DNA of 64,000 nt from Vibrio crassostreae (GTDB lineage Bacteria; Pseudomonadota; Gammaproteobacteria; Enterobacterales; Vibrionaceae), in NCBI RefSeq assembly GCF_024347415.1, contig NZ_AP025476.1, positions 3,348,001 through 3,412,000 of the forward strand. The letters are read 5' to 3'. Below are positions 1 through 9,581 of this stretch, piece after piece. Both the position numbers and the translations under genes were made by a program. Numbering within the stretch: position 1 is the stretch's first letter; the number at the start of each line of letters is the position of its first letter. The notes under the pieces were generated by a model. That model saw only the letters and a list, made by a program, of their open reading frames with translations. It searched no databases and was not told the origin of the DNA.

Positions 1-249
1 GTAATCACTCTCAGGATCGAATTGAAAGTGGTCTGGGTAGGCTTCTCTGGTTACTTTAGCGATCCCCGCTACGCCAACTTTTTTACATGATGAGTGGTAT
101 ATCATCACCAGATCGCCAAGCTTGACGTCATCACGCATCATGTTTCGAGCCTGATAGTTGCGTACACCCTCCCAACAAGAGGTTTTTTGTACTCTAAGAG
201 TCTGAATAGAAAAGGTGTCAGGTTCTGTTTTAAATAACCAATATGCCAT
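1..249 (-). CDS. EVE-domain protein (partial, N-terminal part)
   Basis: The reading frame starts at an ATG at 249 and runs leftward off the window edge, giving 83 residues with no stop. The first residues, MAYWLFKTEPDTFSI, and the later GDLVMIYHSS are typical of the EVE fold, a PUA-like domain thought to recognise modified bases in nucleic acid. Family proteins are about 150 residues, so roughly half is present. It is divergent from the lipoprotein gene at 289, with only about 40 bases between the starts. Its exact role is unknown. Confidence 0.85.
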   Translation of the reverse strand, partial: MAYWLFKTEPDTFSIQTLRVQKTSCWEGVRNYQARNMMRDDVKLGDLVMIYHSSCKKVGVAGIAKVTREAYPDHFQFDPESDY

Positions 250-288
250 AATAAATCCAATTAACGGTTGCTCCGAGGAAGATATAAC

Positions 289-1833
289 ATGAAGGTAATG
301 AAAAACCCAGTGACATGGTTAGTCGCATTCGCGCTACAAGGTTGTGTAACGGCGCCAGATACGCAGCAACAACCTGAAGTTCCACCAGCAACCTTGGACG
401 AGCCATTGAGCATTCAACCGCAAACCTTCATCATGCGTGGTCAGGTTGTGGTTGGCCATGAGAGCCGAACCTTTACCCCTTGCGGTAGCCAGCAACAATA
501 CTGGTTAGACTTATCGCCAGAGCTAGCACTCGAGGCTCAAGGCTTAGCGACCAGACCTTATCAAGCCTTGTATGGTGAGCTCATCGGTCACCTAACGGTA
601 CCAAGCCAAACTGGATACAATGCCGACTTCACCGCACGCTTCGTGGTTGACCAAGTCAATATCCTCACTGCAGAGAACCCTGATCGTTGTGGCCAACCTT
701 TGCGCTCTACTCGTGTGTTCGGTAATGAACCATTCTGGTCAGCGACTTTTGATAAAGACCAGCTGAAATACACCAAGATGGGCGAACAGCCACAGATCCT
801 CAGCATTGAATCCAGCCGCACCACTCCAAGCACTCGTGACTACCAACTAGAAGGTCAATCAGCGCAAGGCGAACTCAACCTGATCAAAGAAAGCTGTAGC
901 GACGGCATGAGCGACTCTATCTATGGCTGGGAAGCCAAGCTCAACCTCAACGACAGCAGCTACAATGGCTGTGCAACGCTCTCTAACCAAGATCCAACGC
1001 TGAACTGGAGCGGACTCTACTTCGCTAGCTCAACGCAAAACTCAGGGTTCTCTATCAATCTTGAACTCAACGATGACCACAGTGCTATCACGACTTATTC
1101 ATACAGCAATGGAGACCCTTCTATTGTTGAGCAGGGCTTCTGGCAGCAACTGAACCAAAATCAGGTACAAGTGGTGATGACTCGCCATCAGCAACAGTAT
1201 TTGATCTCCGAGCGCATCTTCACGCTTGATAACGGCAAGCTGGTCGCTGAAAAAGAGAAAGTGGGCAACGTTGTCTATCCGATTGCCAATGGCGGTCTGG
1301 TACTGTTCGAAGCTAAGAGTGCGCAAGCGCAAGTAAACACCAAAGCTAACGTTGATCTGACCGCGAAGCAGGTGAACTCCAGTGATCAACTTGCTCCAAA
1401 AGTCGACCAAGCGATCCGCGAGTATTTTAAGATCAACAACAGCTCACCTGACGATACCAAGTACCGCTGGTTAACCTACGACCTCAACGGTGACGGCAAA
1501 GAAGAGCTGTTCGCCCAACTCGATTGGTGTGGTTCTGGTGGCTGTACACTGCTGATTTTCGAAAACCATCAAGATAACTGGCGCTTCAATAGCCGAGTGA
1601 CACTGGTTAAGGGCGACATACGCTTAGGTAAATCGCAAAACCACGGCTGGCAGGATCTGATCTTCAATGTCAGTGGCGGCGGTACTACACCTGCAAAACA
1701 CACCCTGTCATACTCAGGTGTCAGCTACCCGCTAAACCCAAGTGTCGCTCCAGTTGCAGATGATGCTGATATCAGCGACGTGGTGTTGTTTGCTGATGGT
1801 ATCTCACCCGCACAAAGTGGAGTGAAGCTGTAA
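289..1833 (+). CDS. lipoprotein with COG3650/NlpE-like domains
   Basis: An upstream in-frame TTG exists at 268, but the ATG at 289 has a GAGGAA ribosome binding site (275-280) and gives a lipoprotein signal, so I start there. The signal ends in the lipobox LQGC, so the protein should be lipid-anchored in the envelope. The N-terminal half contains FGNEPFWSA, typical of the COG3650 family. The middle (GLYFASSTQNSGFSINLEL and onward) resembles the barrel of NlpE-type lipoproteins. The C-terminal part, with DLNGDGKEELF, looks like a calcium-binding/FG-GAP-type loop found in extracytoplasmic beta structures. About 514 residues. The tRNA-modification gene follows 2 bases after its stop, so the two are probably co-transcribed. 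The function is unknown; a role in envelope sensing is only inference. Confidence 0.75.
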   Translation: MKVMKNPVTWLVAFALQGCVTAPDTQQQPEVPPATLDEPLSIQPQTFIMRGQVVVGHESRTFTPCGSQQQYWLDLSPELALEAQGLATRPYQALYGELIGHLTVPSQTGYNADFTARFVVDQVNILTAENPDRCGQPLRSTRVFGNEPFWSATFDKDQLKYTKMGEQPQILSIESSRTTPSTRDYQLEGQSAQGELNLIKESCSDGMSDSIYGWEAKLNLNDSSYNGCATLSNQDPTLNWSGLYFASSTQNSGFSINLELNDDHSAITTYSYSNGDPSIVEQGFWQQLNQNQVQVVMTRHQQQYLISERIFTLDNGKLVAEKEKVGNVVYPIANGGLVLFEAKSAQAQVNTKANVDLTAKQVNSSDQLAPKVDQAIREYFKINNSSPDDTKYRWLTYDLNGDGKEELFAQLDWCGSGGCTLLIFENHQDNWRFNSRVTLVKGDIRLGKSQNHGWQDLIFNVSGGGTTPAKHTLSYSGVSYPLNPSVAPVADDADISDVVLFADGISPAQSGVKL

Positions 1834-1835
1834 AC

Positions 1836-2432
1836 ATGAGTAACCAACAAGCTTGCCCTGGTTGTGGCTTCACTCACCAATGTATTTGTCACTTGATACC
1901 TAGTGTCAAAAGCCAAATCGATCTTGTGCTGCTCACTCATGAGAATGAACTGTCACGCGATACCAACACCGGAAAGCTGCTTCAGCAATCCCTTGAGCAG
2001 TGTCAGTCCATTGTATGGCAAAGGAAAACACCACCAGCGGAGCTAATCGCGCTGCTTGAAGATGAAACACGACAACCGTTTCTTTTATTCCCAAGTGATC
2101 AAAGTATCGAGTGCCAGCAAGCCGTGATGACCCAAGCCCAGCGTCGTAAGCCGCTATTCATCATCTTGGATGGCACATGGCAAGAAGCGAAGAAGATGCT
2201 TAACAAGAGCTCGTGGTTACAAGCTGTACCACAAGTTCACCTCGACATCACCAGCGAATCCTCTTACACCTTGCGCCGAAATCAAGACAGCGGCCACTTG
2301 TGTACTTGTGAAGTGGGTATTGAGTTACTCAAATCTTTAGGTGACAGCGAGTCAGCCAAGCTCATTGATGACTACTACCAGCATTATCTAAAAGTCTTCC
2401 ATGCCGACAAGTGTGGCCACGCCCTCAAATAG
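1836..2432 (+). CDS. tapT: tRNA-uridine aminocarboxypropyltransferase (DTW domain, TapT/YfiP family)
   Basis: This 198-residue protein has the family's N-terminal cysteine cluster (CPGCGFTHQCIC) and the DTW-type motif DGTWQEAKKM at about residues 110-119. TapT/YfiP transfers the aminocarboxypropyl group of S-adenosylmethionine to U47 of tRNA, making acp3U. HENE-SRDTNTGKLL and the C-terminal CTCEVGIELL are also family features. It starts 2 bases after the lipoprotein stop. A strong hairpin terminator follows at 2492-2522. The family assignment is firm. Which uridine or tRNA set it modifies is taken from E. coli. Confidence 0.85.
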   Translation: MSNQQACPGCGFTHQCICHLIPSVKSQIDLVLLTHENELSRDTNTGKLLQQSLEQCQSIVWQRKTPPAELIALLEDETRQPFLLFPSDQSIECQQAVMTQAQRRKPLFIILDGTWQEAKKMLNKSSWLQAVPQVHLDITSESSYTLRRNQDSGHLCTCEVGIELLKSLGDSESAKLIDDYYQHYLKVFHADKCGHALK

Positions 2433-2491
2433 ACCAAGCAGGCGCGCGCGAGGCAATAAACACATTTCAGGACAAGACCGATACTAAAAAC

Positions 2492-2522
2492 AAAAAGGGT
2501 GAGCCATAAGCTCACCCTTTTT
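2492..2522. terminator. bidirectional rho-independent terminator
   Basis: AAAAAGGGTGAGC and GCTCACCCTTTTT form a perfect stem around a CATAA loop, with A and T runs on the two sides. It lies between the convergent tapT and FIST-GGDEF-EAL genes and can serve both. Confidence 0.9.
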
Positions 2523-2552
2523 ACATCGTACTTTAGTTATTGAGCCAACCAG

Positions 2553-2568
2553 TGTTTCACGTGAAACG
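2553..2568. other. parS-like 16-bp site (one mismatch)
   Basis: TGTTTCACGTGAAACG matches the widely conserved ParB site TGTTNCACGTGAAACA at 15 of 16 positions. It is intergenic, between the terminator at 2492-2522 and the stop codon of the signalling gene at 2578. It is about 53 kb from the three clustered sites in this window. It may be a weak or decayed ParB site. Confidence 0.55.
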
Positions 2569-2577
2569 CTCGCTCCA

Positions 2578-5058
2578 TCAAAACAAACGCTGAGGTTGAC
2601 CAAAGTAATAGCCTTGCAGGTAATCGACCCCCATGTCTTCGGCAATACGACACACCTGCTCATTATGAACGAACTCAGCCACCGTCTTAGCATTCAGAAT
2701 CTGACATAAGCTCACTAACTGCTGAGCGATCTTGCGTTGCTTTTTATCTTTATCAATATTGCGAATCAAACTGCCATCAAGCTTGATCACCTGTGGTTCT
2801 AGCTTCAATATCTCATCAATGTTCGAATAGCCCGAACCAAAGTCATCAACAATAATATTCACACCAAGATCGCGGAAGTGGTTACACACCTCGATCAAGC
2901 GACCGTAATCCTGAATTTGTTCCGTCTCTAGCACCTCCAAGCCAATACGCTGTGGGTGACTGATTTTCTTGATCGCTTGCTCAAGGTGAAGAATGGTTTT
3001 CTCATTGCTGAAATCTTGTGGTGCTAAATTAATTGAGAACGAATCGGTTCGCTGACTCATAAAATCGAAGGTGCGCGTTATCATCTGACGACTGAGGCGT
3101 GTATAGAGATGGGTTCCTTCAATGATTGGTAAGAACTTACCCGGTGCAATCAGCTGACCGTCCTCTTCAATTCGAACCAAACACTCGTGGCTCTCTACCT
3201 GATGACTGTGTGCTGAGACAATCGGTTGAGAACACGCCACAATATTCTGATTAAGCACAGCGCGACTCACGCACGACAGCCAACCAAGTTGTTCTTGGCG
3301 ATGCTTCTCCAATTGAATGAGTGCCTTGGCGCTCACTAAGTGTTTGTTTTGGCTGACGGCGCTACGCCGCGCATCAATCGCCTTCAACAATAAGTCATCA
3401 ATAGAGGTAGTCGGGAAATCTCGACGGCTGGCAATACCCGCACAGATAGACACCGACAAGTAATCAATATCGGGTAAACCGGTCGGCTCAAAATTTACAT
3501 GCTCGGTTTGATCGGCAAATTCCGAAAATCGCTGATGAATATGTTCTTGGCTCGCCCAGCTATCAAACACCACCGCCCACTCACCAATACCGATACTGTA
3601 AAGCTGACAACCCTCATCAAAGAACTGCCACAGCGCCTTTTGAAAGTACTCACTCAAATCATGCAGAAGCTTGTCACCCACTCGATAGCCGTACTTCTCA
3701 TTGATCTGACCAAAGGTCGTGACCTTCAAAGCTAACAAATGGCTGTCACTGCTCATCTTCGACAGCTTCTCACGCAACACACTTCGATTGGGCAAGCCAG
3801 TACGGTGATCAATTCGGTAGCTCGCCGTCAATGCAGTAGCTTGCTGCTGAATCTTACTCGCCATGCTGTTGTTCATGTCATCGACATCAAGCAGTGCATT
3901 TCGGATCAATGAAAACAGAGGGGATATGTTAGTCGCGGGTTGTGTCTCTAACGGCAATACCGCCTTACCCTCGCCCTCTCTAAGCGTGAGGTAAGTGAGG
4001 CTATGGTGCAAGATTCGCTGTTGGCTATTCTCTTGATAAAGTTCTCCCATGCAGTAAACGCCATAGCTGTCGGCCAATTTTTGAAAAACCTCAACCTCTT
4101 GGTTGCCATCGATAAAGTCGATGCGAGAGGTGCAGTTGTAAATAAAGAACTGTTCTGGTCTATGAGAGGCGATCTGTTGCACGCCCAGTCGTATCTGCTC
4201 TAAGGTCAGTGATGGATGGTCATAACAAAACCGGACCTCATCGCCCACTTGAAACTGGCCACTGAATTCTATCTCTCCACTTTCCGCTACCTTGAGCGGT
4301 AAGTGAATGTTTTGCTCTTTCGGCTCACCGACCATCAACGGAAAGTTATGCAGTTGTTCCAAAGGCACTTCGAGACCATCAGCGAGGTAACGATTATAGA
4401 GTTCGCGAACAGGCATGCCATCCAACTCCAGCAACCGGTTATCTTGAGCACCTGTTACTCGGAAAGTCCGGCCAATAGGGTTCCACTCAGTGAAGTAACC
4501 CTTTGTGATTGCGAGCTCAACACTGTGCAGCGCAAGCATCACATAGGCATTCTCATAGCAAATGCCGTCTAGCATCACCCAACGTCCATTCTCTGTGATG
4601 GTCGATGCACCGCCACAGATCGGTAATGAATATCTCGACTGCTCAAACGCTGAAAATAGATCTCGGTTATTTATCTGCAAGCGGTCTGCGAAACAAATGA
4701 TGCTTTGAGTATTATTATTGCACTCAAGCTGTTGCCACATAGCGTGGCTATCAGACAATGGTTGTTCGCTATATTCGACAACACCACAGGAGTATGACGT
4801 CGTGTCAAAGCGGGTAACAATCAGATAAAGACCTTGGTGCAGGATTACGCCTTGGCTGATGTAGTGGTTAGCACTGCAACCAATCAGTTTGGCATTGGGG
4901 AATGTCGATTGAATCACTTGGCAGGCAGCCAAAACAGAACCTTTCTCGAAAGACGAAAACACCTGAATCAGTAGGCTTTCATGTTGATGAAAATCTATCT
5001 TTTCCAATTCACGTTGGGTTTGCTCAATGTCTTGTATCAGGAGAGAAGTCGACTGCAT
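2578..5058 (-). CDS. FIST-GGDEF-EAL signalling protein (copy 1)
   Basis: The open frame begins with GTG at 5064, but the ATG at 5058 gives MQSTSLL, matching the MQ start of the neighbouring paralogue, so I use it. The N-terminal ~370 residues are FIST N and C sensor domains (for example SYSCGVVEYSE and GGASTITENGRWV), a presumed small-ligand sensor. Next is a GGDEF-type domain (DHRTGLPNR near 420) whose signature is replaced by GIGEW near 493, so cyclase activity is unlikely. The C-terminal EAL domain (from about 600) has ECLVR in place of EALLR but keeps the acidic and other metal residues: NLAPQDF, LEVLE, DDFGSG, KLDGSL, AEFVH, QGYYFG. It may therefore be a cyclic-di-GMP phosphodiesterase. 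No membrane segments are seen. A close paralogue lies directly upstream on the same strand. Confidence 0.85.
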   Translation of the reverse strand: MQSTSLLIQDIEQTQRELEKIDFHQHESLLIQVFSSFEKGSVLAACQVIQSTFPNAKLIGCSANHYISQGVILHQGLYLIVTRFDTTSYSCGVVEYSEQPLSDSHAMWQQLECNNNTQSIICFADRLQINNRDLFSAFEQSRYSLPICGGASTITENGRWVMLDGICYENAYVMLALHSVELAITKGYFTEWNPIGRTFRVTGAQDNRLLELDGMPVRELYNRYLADGLEVPLEQLHNFPLMVGEPKEQNIHLPLKVAESGEIEFSGQFQVGDEVRFCYDHPSLTLEQIRLGVQQIASHRPEQFFIYNCTSRIDFIDGNQEVEVFQKLADSYGVYCMGELYQENSQQRILHHSLTYLTLREGEGKAVLPLETQPATNISPLFSLIRNALLDVDDMNNSMASKIQQQATALTASYRIDHRTGLPNRSVLREKLSKMSSDSHLLALKVTTFGQINEKYGYRVGDKLLHDLSEYFQKALWQFFDEGCQLYSIGIGEWAVVFDSWASQEHIHQRFSEFADQTEHVNFEPTGLPDIDYLSVSICAGIASRRDFPTTSIDDLLLKAIDARRSAVSQNKHLVSAKALIQLEKHRQEQLGWLSCVSRAVLNQNIVACSQPIVSAHSHQVESHECLVRIEEDGQLIAPGKFLPIIEGTHLYTRLSRQMITRTFDFMSQRTDSFSINLAPQDFSNEKTILHLEQAIKKISHPQRIGLEVLETEQIQDYGRLIEVCNHFRDLGVNIIVDDFGSGYSNIDEILKLEPQVIKLDGSLIRNIDKDKKQRKIAQQLVSLCQILNAKTVAEFVHNEQVCRIAEDMGVDYLQGYYFGQPQRLF

Positions 5059-5250
5059 ATTCACATTAATCGTTACGTTAATGATTTGTTATTGTGCTTA
5101 TTATAGATAAGGCTTGCACGGAATACTTACAATCATCTTGTGAATAATGTGACCTTAGTTAGACATCACCCATTCCACCAAAAAGTAGTCATTAATGGTG
5201 ATTGAGCGTTTTCGATGTCAGTCATGATAGGAACTCGTAATCTTTAACAG

Positions 5251-7749
5251 CTAAAACAGTCGCTTAGGCTCACCGAAGTAGTAACCCTGTAGATAATCGA
5301 CACCCATTTGCTCTGCTATCTCACAAACCTGTTGGTTGTGGACAAATTCAGCGACCGTTTTGGCATTGAACACTTGGCATAAGCGAACCAACTGAGAGGC
5401 GATATTTCTTTGTTTTTGGTCTTTATCGATATTACGAATCAAGCTACCGTCGAGCTTAATGATCTGCGGCTCTAGCTTGATGATTTCATCGATATTGGAG
5501 TAACCAGAGCCAAAATCATCAACAATGATTCTCGCCCCGAGTGCACGGAAGTGATCACACACCTCGATCATGCGGCCATAATCTTTAATCTGTTCTGACT
5601 CGAGAACCTCTAAACCTAGTCGAGTGGGATCGTTCATGCCACTGATCGCAGCCTCGAGCACCTCAAGCGTCTTGTCGCTCAACAAATCTTGTGGGGATAG
5701 ATTGATAGAAAATGAGCTCTGCTTATCCGCCATATAGCCAATAGTACTCTTAATCATGTGTCGACTAAGACGCGTGTATAGATGGGTGTCAGCAATGATA
5801 GGTAAGAACTTTCCTGGTGGTACAATGGTACCGTCCGACTCCATGATTCTGACCAAACACTCTTGGCCAATCATTTCGTGCGTACCCGATTCCACAATCG
5901 GCTGTGAGTAGGTGATGATGTTCTGATCTAAAATCGCACGACTTACACAGCTCAACCAACCGAGTTGCTCTTTGCGGTCTTCTTCGCTCACCTGGATGTC
6001 TTTGGCATTGGTGATGTGGGTATTGTTCCGAACCCCATAACGTCGAGCTTCGATCGCTTTCAATAAGATTTCGTCACCGCTGTCGGTTAAGAAATCACAA
6101 CGACTGGTAAAGCCGCCACACAAAGAAACTGACAGGTAATCAATATCAGCCAAACCATACGGCTCAAAGTTGATGTGTTCGATGTCATCCGCGAACTCAA
6201 CGAAACCTTCTTTTATTCTCGCACTACCAACACTGGCATTAAAGATAATCGCCCACTCTCCGACACCAATACTGAACAGTTCAACCTTCACGCGAGGCTC
6301 TTTCACGACACGAAGCTGCAATCGTTCGATAAAGTGATTAGACAGATCAAGCAGTAACTGGTCACCCACTTGGTAGCCGTATTTTTCGTTAACTTGATGA
6401 AAGTTCGTTAGCTTTAACGTGAGTAAGTGTTCACTAAATAAAATCGTATTGAGGCGTTCTTTTAATACGATACGATTCGGCAAGCCAGTGCGTGAGTCAA
6501 TGCGATAGCTCTCGGTTAAACGACGCGCTTGTTGATGGAGCTTCTTTTCCATCTGAGTATTCATACTGTCGAGATCAGCGACTGCATTTCTGACCAGGTT
6601 AAGTAATGGCGACACTGTTGAGCCACACTGAAAGTCTTCACAATGAAACTCTTTGATCTCGTCAGACTCGCGCATAGCAATATAAGTCAGGCTGTGATGC
6701 AGTATTTCTTGACGGTCTTCATTACGGTATAGCTCCCCCATACAGTAGGCACCACACGTGTTCACTATCCCTTCAAATGGCTTGAGCTCAAGTTTACTGT
6801 CGATAAACTCAAGTCGAGATACACAGTTATAGATGATCACCGATTCAGGCTGATGCATCGCAAGCATCTCGGCACCATGACGTACCTTTTCAGCGGTCAA
6901 AGAGGGGTGGTTATAACAAAACTGCGCCTCTTCACCAACATTCCAAGGGCTATCAAACTCGATACTGCCATCATCATTAATACGCAGAGGCGTCGAGATA
7001 CCCTTCTTTCTGCCAAGCTCTCGATAAAGCGGAAAGCTCATCAGTTGACTAAAAGGAAGGTCTTTGCCATCCGCAAGGTAATGTTTGAATACTTCGATAG
7101 CCGGCTTGTCATTCAACGCGTATAAGCGATTTCCGACTGCGTGTGTGACTCGTAGCTTCATCCCAATCGGGTTCCACTCAGAGTACGCGTCCGACCAAAC
7201 CTTCAATCTTGGGTTAGTCAGAGCCACCGCAACGCAGGCATGCTGGTAGGTTTGCTCGTTATACATAACCCAGCGGCCAAATTCATTCTCATGACACAGT
7301 CCACCAGCAATCGGCAATGCGTAAGGCAGGTTTTCAAAAGCGCCATAGATAGGGTAATCACGCCCTTCTACCTGATCACATAGGCTGATAACGGTTTTGG
7401 TGTCTTTGGTTAGGCCTAGCTGAGAAGCAAGCGCTTGGCTGTCTTGAGTTGGATTGCCAGTAAACGGCTGAACCGCAGAGGTTAGATGGGTTTCGTTAAA
7501 CTCACTGATGATGACTAAAGTACATGTACTCTCAAGACAGTTGTCACAGATAACATGACGAGCACTCTGACCGATTAGCGTCGCATTGTTTAAGCGATTG
7601 AGGGCAACACTCGCGATTTGACGAGCCAGATCTGAAGATTGAGCTGAGAAGATTTGAATAAGGTACTGTTTGTTGTCACACCATTCTCGCTGATCAAATT
7701 GAGCTCTAAATAACGCCTCAGTATTTGCGAGAAATGTAAATGTTTGCAT
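5251..7749 (-). CDS. FIST-GGDEF-EAL signalling protein (copy 2)
   Basis: This 832-residue protein has the same domain order as its downstream neighbour and is similar along the whole length: FIST N and C in the first ~370 residues, GGDEF-like domain (DSRTGLPNR; signature changed to GVGEW), then EAL (ECLVR, INLSPQDL, DDFGSGYSN, KLDGSLIRN, QGYYFGEP). The cyclase site is probably dead and the phosphodiesterase residues are mostly kept. The ATG at 7749 is preceded by AAGGGTTGG. The two genes are separated by about 190 bases with no clear terminator, so they could share a transcript. The FIST half differs more than the EAL half, which suggests the copies sense different ligands while giving the same output; that is inference. 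Confidence 0.85.
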   Translation of the reverse strand: MQTFTFLANTEALFRAQFDQREWCDNKQYLIQIFSAQSSDLARQIASVALNRLNNATLIGQSARHVICDNCLESTCTLVIISEFNETHLTSAVQPFTGNPTQDSQALASQLGLTKDTKTVISLCDQVEGRDYPIYGAFENLPYALPIAGGLCHENEFGRWVMYNEQTYQHACVAVALTNPRLKVWSDAYSEWNPIGMKLRVTHAVGNRLYALNDKPAIEVFKHYLADGKDLPFSQLMSFPLYRELGRKKGISTPLRINDDGSIEFDSPWNVGEEAQFCYNHPSLTAEKVRHGAEMLAMHQPESVIIYNCVSRLEFIDSKLELKPFEGIVNTCGAYCMGELYRNEDRQEILHHSLTYIAMRESDEIKEFHCEDFQCGSTVSPLLNLVRNAVADLDSMNTQMEKKLHQQARRLTESYRIDSRTGLPNRIVLKERLNTILFSEHLLTLKLTNFHQVNEKYGYQVGDQLLLDLSNHFIERLQLRVVKEPRVKVELFSIGVGEWAIIFNASVGSARIKEGFVEFADDIEHINFEPYGLADIDYLSVSLCGGFTSRCDFLTDSGDEILLKAIEARRYGVRNNTHITNAKDIQVSEEDRKEQLGWLSCVSRAILDQNIITYSQPIVESGTHEMIGQECLVRIMESDGTIVPPGKFLPIIADTHLYTRLSRHMIKSTIGYMADKQSSFSINLSPQDLLSDKTLEVLEAAISGMNDPTRLGLEVLESEQIKDYGRMIEVCDHFRALGARIIVDDFGSGYSNIDEIIKLEPQIIKLDGSLIRNIDKDQKQRNIASQLVRLCQVFNAKTVAEFVHNQQVCEIAEQMGVDYLQGYYFGEPKRLF

Positions 7750-7916
7750 GCCAACCCTTGTTCAAAATCGAGTGAAGTAACAACCCGCAACCACTGCTAT
7801 GACTGAAATGAATCGCTAAAAGTAGTCGCCAATTATCCTAACCTAATCAGGCTTTTATAGGCGACTAATGTAACAATTCACTATCATAAATGCGACACAA
7901 TAAGCCTACCGAGCCA

Positions 7917-8633
7917 TTAAATTAGTCGCATAAGATCGCTAAGTTGGTCTATTTCAACATCAGGAAGCAGGCTCGCCTTCGGAGAGTGGTATAAATTGGA
8001 ACCAGTGTCATTAAACCAGCATGCTTGGAAGCCATTTTGCTTGGCTCCGTAGACATCCGTTTTGAGGTGATCACCAACATGAAGAATATTCTCAGCATTA
8101 CAATCTAGGTGTTGCTGAGCTTTTTCAAACATATCTGGGTAAGGTTTAGCTCTGCCATCAGGGCCGGCTTTAAGGATTAACTGAAAGTACAGCCCTAAGC
8201 CAATTTTGTGTGGGTCGACATTGCCATTAGTAATCGCAACTAGAGGAATACGTTGGCTAAGCTCAGTCATCACTCGATGCGTTTCTTGAGGCACATCGAC
8301 TTGATTACGCAACCACAAGGCATGCTCAATACCTTCTCGAGCCGCTTGTTTTGCTTGCTGCTGAGAATAACCCAATTGCAGCAAACCACTCTTAATCTGA
8401 GTTTCACGCCACACGGTGACATCATGTTTCAAAGCTGGGTTTTCAGATGCGACTTGCTGCTTAATGCCCTGCCACTCTTCGAGCGATAAAGAAGCCGACA
8501 CTGGGTGCTTTTGATAAAGCCACTGTGCCATCTCCTTCTCAACCTTCATGATCACAGGCCAGTTGTCATACAGGGTGTCATCTAAGTCAAAGGTCATGGC
8601 TTTGATGGGCTTTAACCCTCGATAAATTCGCAT
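7917..8633 (-). CDS. yigB: HAD-family phosphatase YigB
   Basis: This 238-residue haloacid-dehalogenase phosphatase has motif I FDLDDTLYDN near the N-terminus, motif II AITNGN, the motif III lysine in RAKPYPDMF, and motif IV VGDHLKTDV. E. coli YigB dephosphorylates 5-amino-6-(5-phosphoribitylamino)uracil in riboflavin synthesis and acts on other sugar phosphates and FMN. Position directly downstream of xerC, 15 bases after its stop, is the same as in E. coli and supports the name. It is the last gene of the leftward lptM-lysA-dapF-DUF484-xerC-yigB run. Confidence 0.88.
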   Translation of the reverse strand: MRIYRGLKPIKAMTFDLDDTLYDNWPVIMKVEKEMAQWLYQKHPVSASLSLEEWQGIKQQVASENPALKHDVTVWRETQIKSGLLQLGYSQQQAKQAAREGIEHALWLRNQVDVPQETHRVMTELSQRIPLVAITNGNVDPHKIGLGLYFQLILKAGPDGRAKPYPDMFEKAQQHLDCNAENILHVGDHLKTDVYGAKQNGFQACWFNDTGSNLYHSPKASLLPDVEIDQLSDLMRLI

Positions 8634-8648
8634 AGTAAACCCTTAAAT

Positions 8649-9581
8649 CTAGTCTTTATTCTTCTTACGCGCTCTCGGATGAGCCTGATCATAGGCTTGT
8701 GCTAAGTGTTGGAAATCTAAGTGGGTGTACACTTGGGTCGTCGAGATGTTTTCATGGCCAAGCAATTCTTGAACAGCACGAAGGTTTTGGCTCGACTCCA
8801 GCACATGCGTTGCAAAGGAGTGACGCAGTTTATGCGGGCTGATGTGGCTCGCGACAGATTGCTTCTTGCCCCATTCTTCCATACGTTTTTGCACGCTTCG
8901 ATGAGAAATACGAGTCCCGAGCTTAGAGACAAACAGTGCGGTTTCACCCGGTGAAGCCAACTCACCACGGACTTTGAGCCATTTATCGACCCACTCTTTA
9001 GCTAAACCAGAAAAAGGCGCTTTGCGTTCTTTGTCGCCTTTACCAATCACTCGAATTTCGCCTTGTCGACCCAACACATCTTTCAGGTTGATGCCGACCA
9101 GTTCTGCCAATCGTAACCCCGCACCATACATCACCTCCATCATCGCCCGGTCACGAATCGACAATGGATCGTCCTCATTCACATCAAGCAGTTGACCGAC
9201 TTCATCGACATCGAGGTTTTTAGGCAAAGGGCGTTGCTTGCGTGGTGCAGAGACACCTTTGGCTGGATTGGCGGTCATTTCGCCACGCAACACAAGGAAA
9301 TCAAAGAAGCTGCGCAGTGACGACAAGCGAGTTGCGATGCTGCTCGCTTTCATTCCCTCACGCATACCTTTACTGGCAAGTTGTCTTACCCACGCCGCAT
9401 CGACCTGGCCCCAATCCTTTAGCCCTAGCGTGACTAAATGACCGGCCATGGTTTCAAGTTGTTGTTTGTAATTACGTTGGGTGTGTAAGCTGAGTCCCTT
9501 CTCGCTTCTGAGATATTCATAGAAGCGAGAAAGTGGCTTTTGAAGGCTGTTAGGAAGAGGTATTTTGGGCTCTAGGCTCAT
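8649..9581 (-). CDS. xerC: tyrosine recombinase XerC
   Basis: This 310-residue site-specific recombinase acts with XerD at dif to resolve chromosome dimers. It has the N-terminal SAM-like core-binding domain (LRSEKGLSLHTQRNY) and the catalytic set: arginine in GAGLRLAEL, lysine in GKGDKER, HKLRH, the GHENI histidine, and the nucleophile tyrosine in TTQVYTHLD. Its start overlaps the end of the upstream DUF484 gene by 32 bases, suggesting coupled translation. The order dapF-DUF484-xerC-yigB is the E. coli order. Confidence 0.95.
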   Translation of the reverse strand: MSLEPKIPLPNSLQKPLSRFYEYLRSEKGLSLHTQRNYKQQLETMAGHLVTLGLKDWGQVDAAWVRQLASKGMREGMKASSIATRLSSLRSFFDFLVLRGEMTANPAKGVSAPRKQRPLPKNLDVDEVGQLLDVNEDDPLSIRDRAMMEVMYGAGLRLAELVGINLKDVLGRQGEIRVIGKGDKERKAPFSGLAKEWVDKWLKVRGELASPGETALFVSKLGTRISHRSVQKRMEEWGKKQSVASHISPHKLRHSFATHVLESSQNLRAVQELLGHENISTTQVYTHLDFQHLAQAYDQAHPRARKKNKD

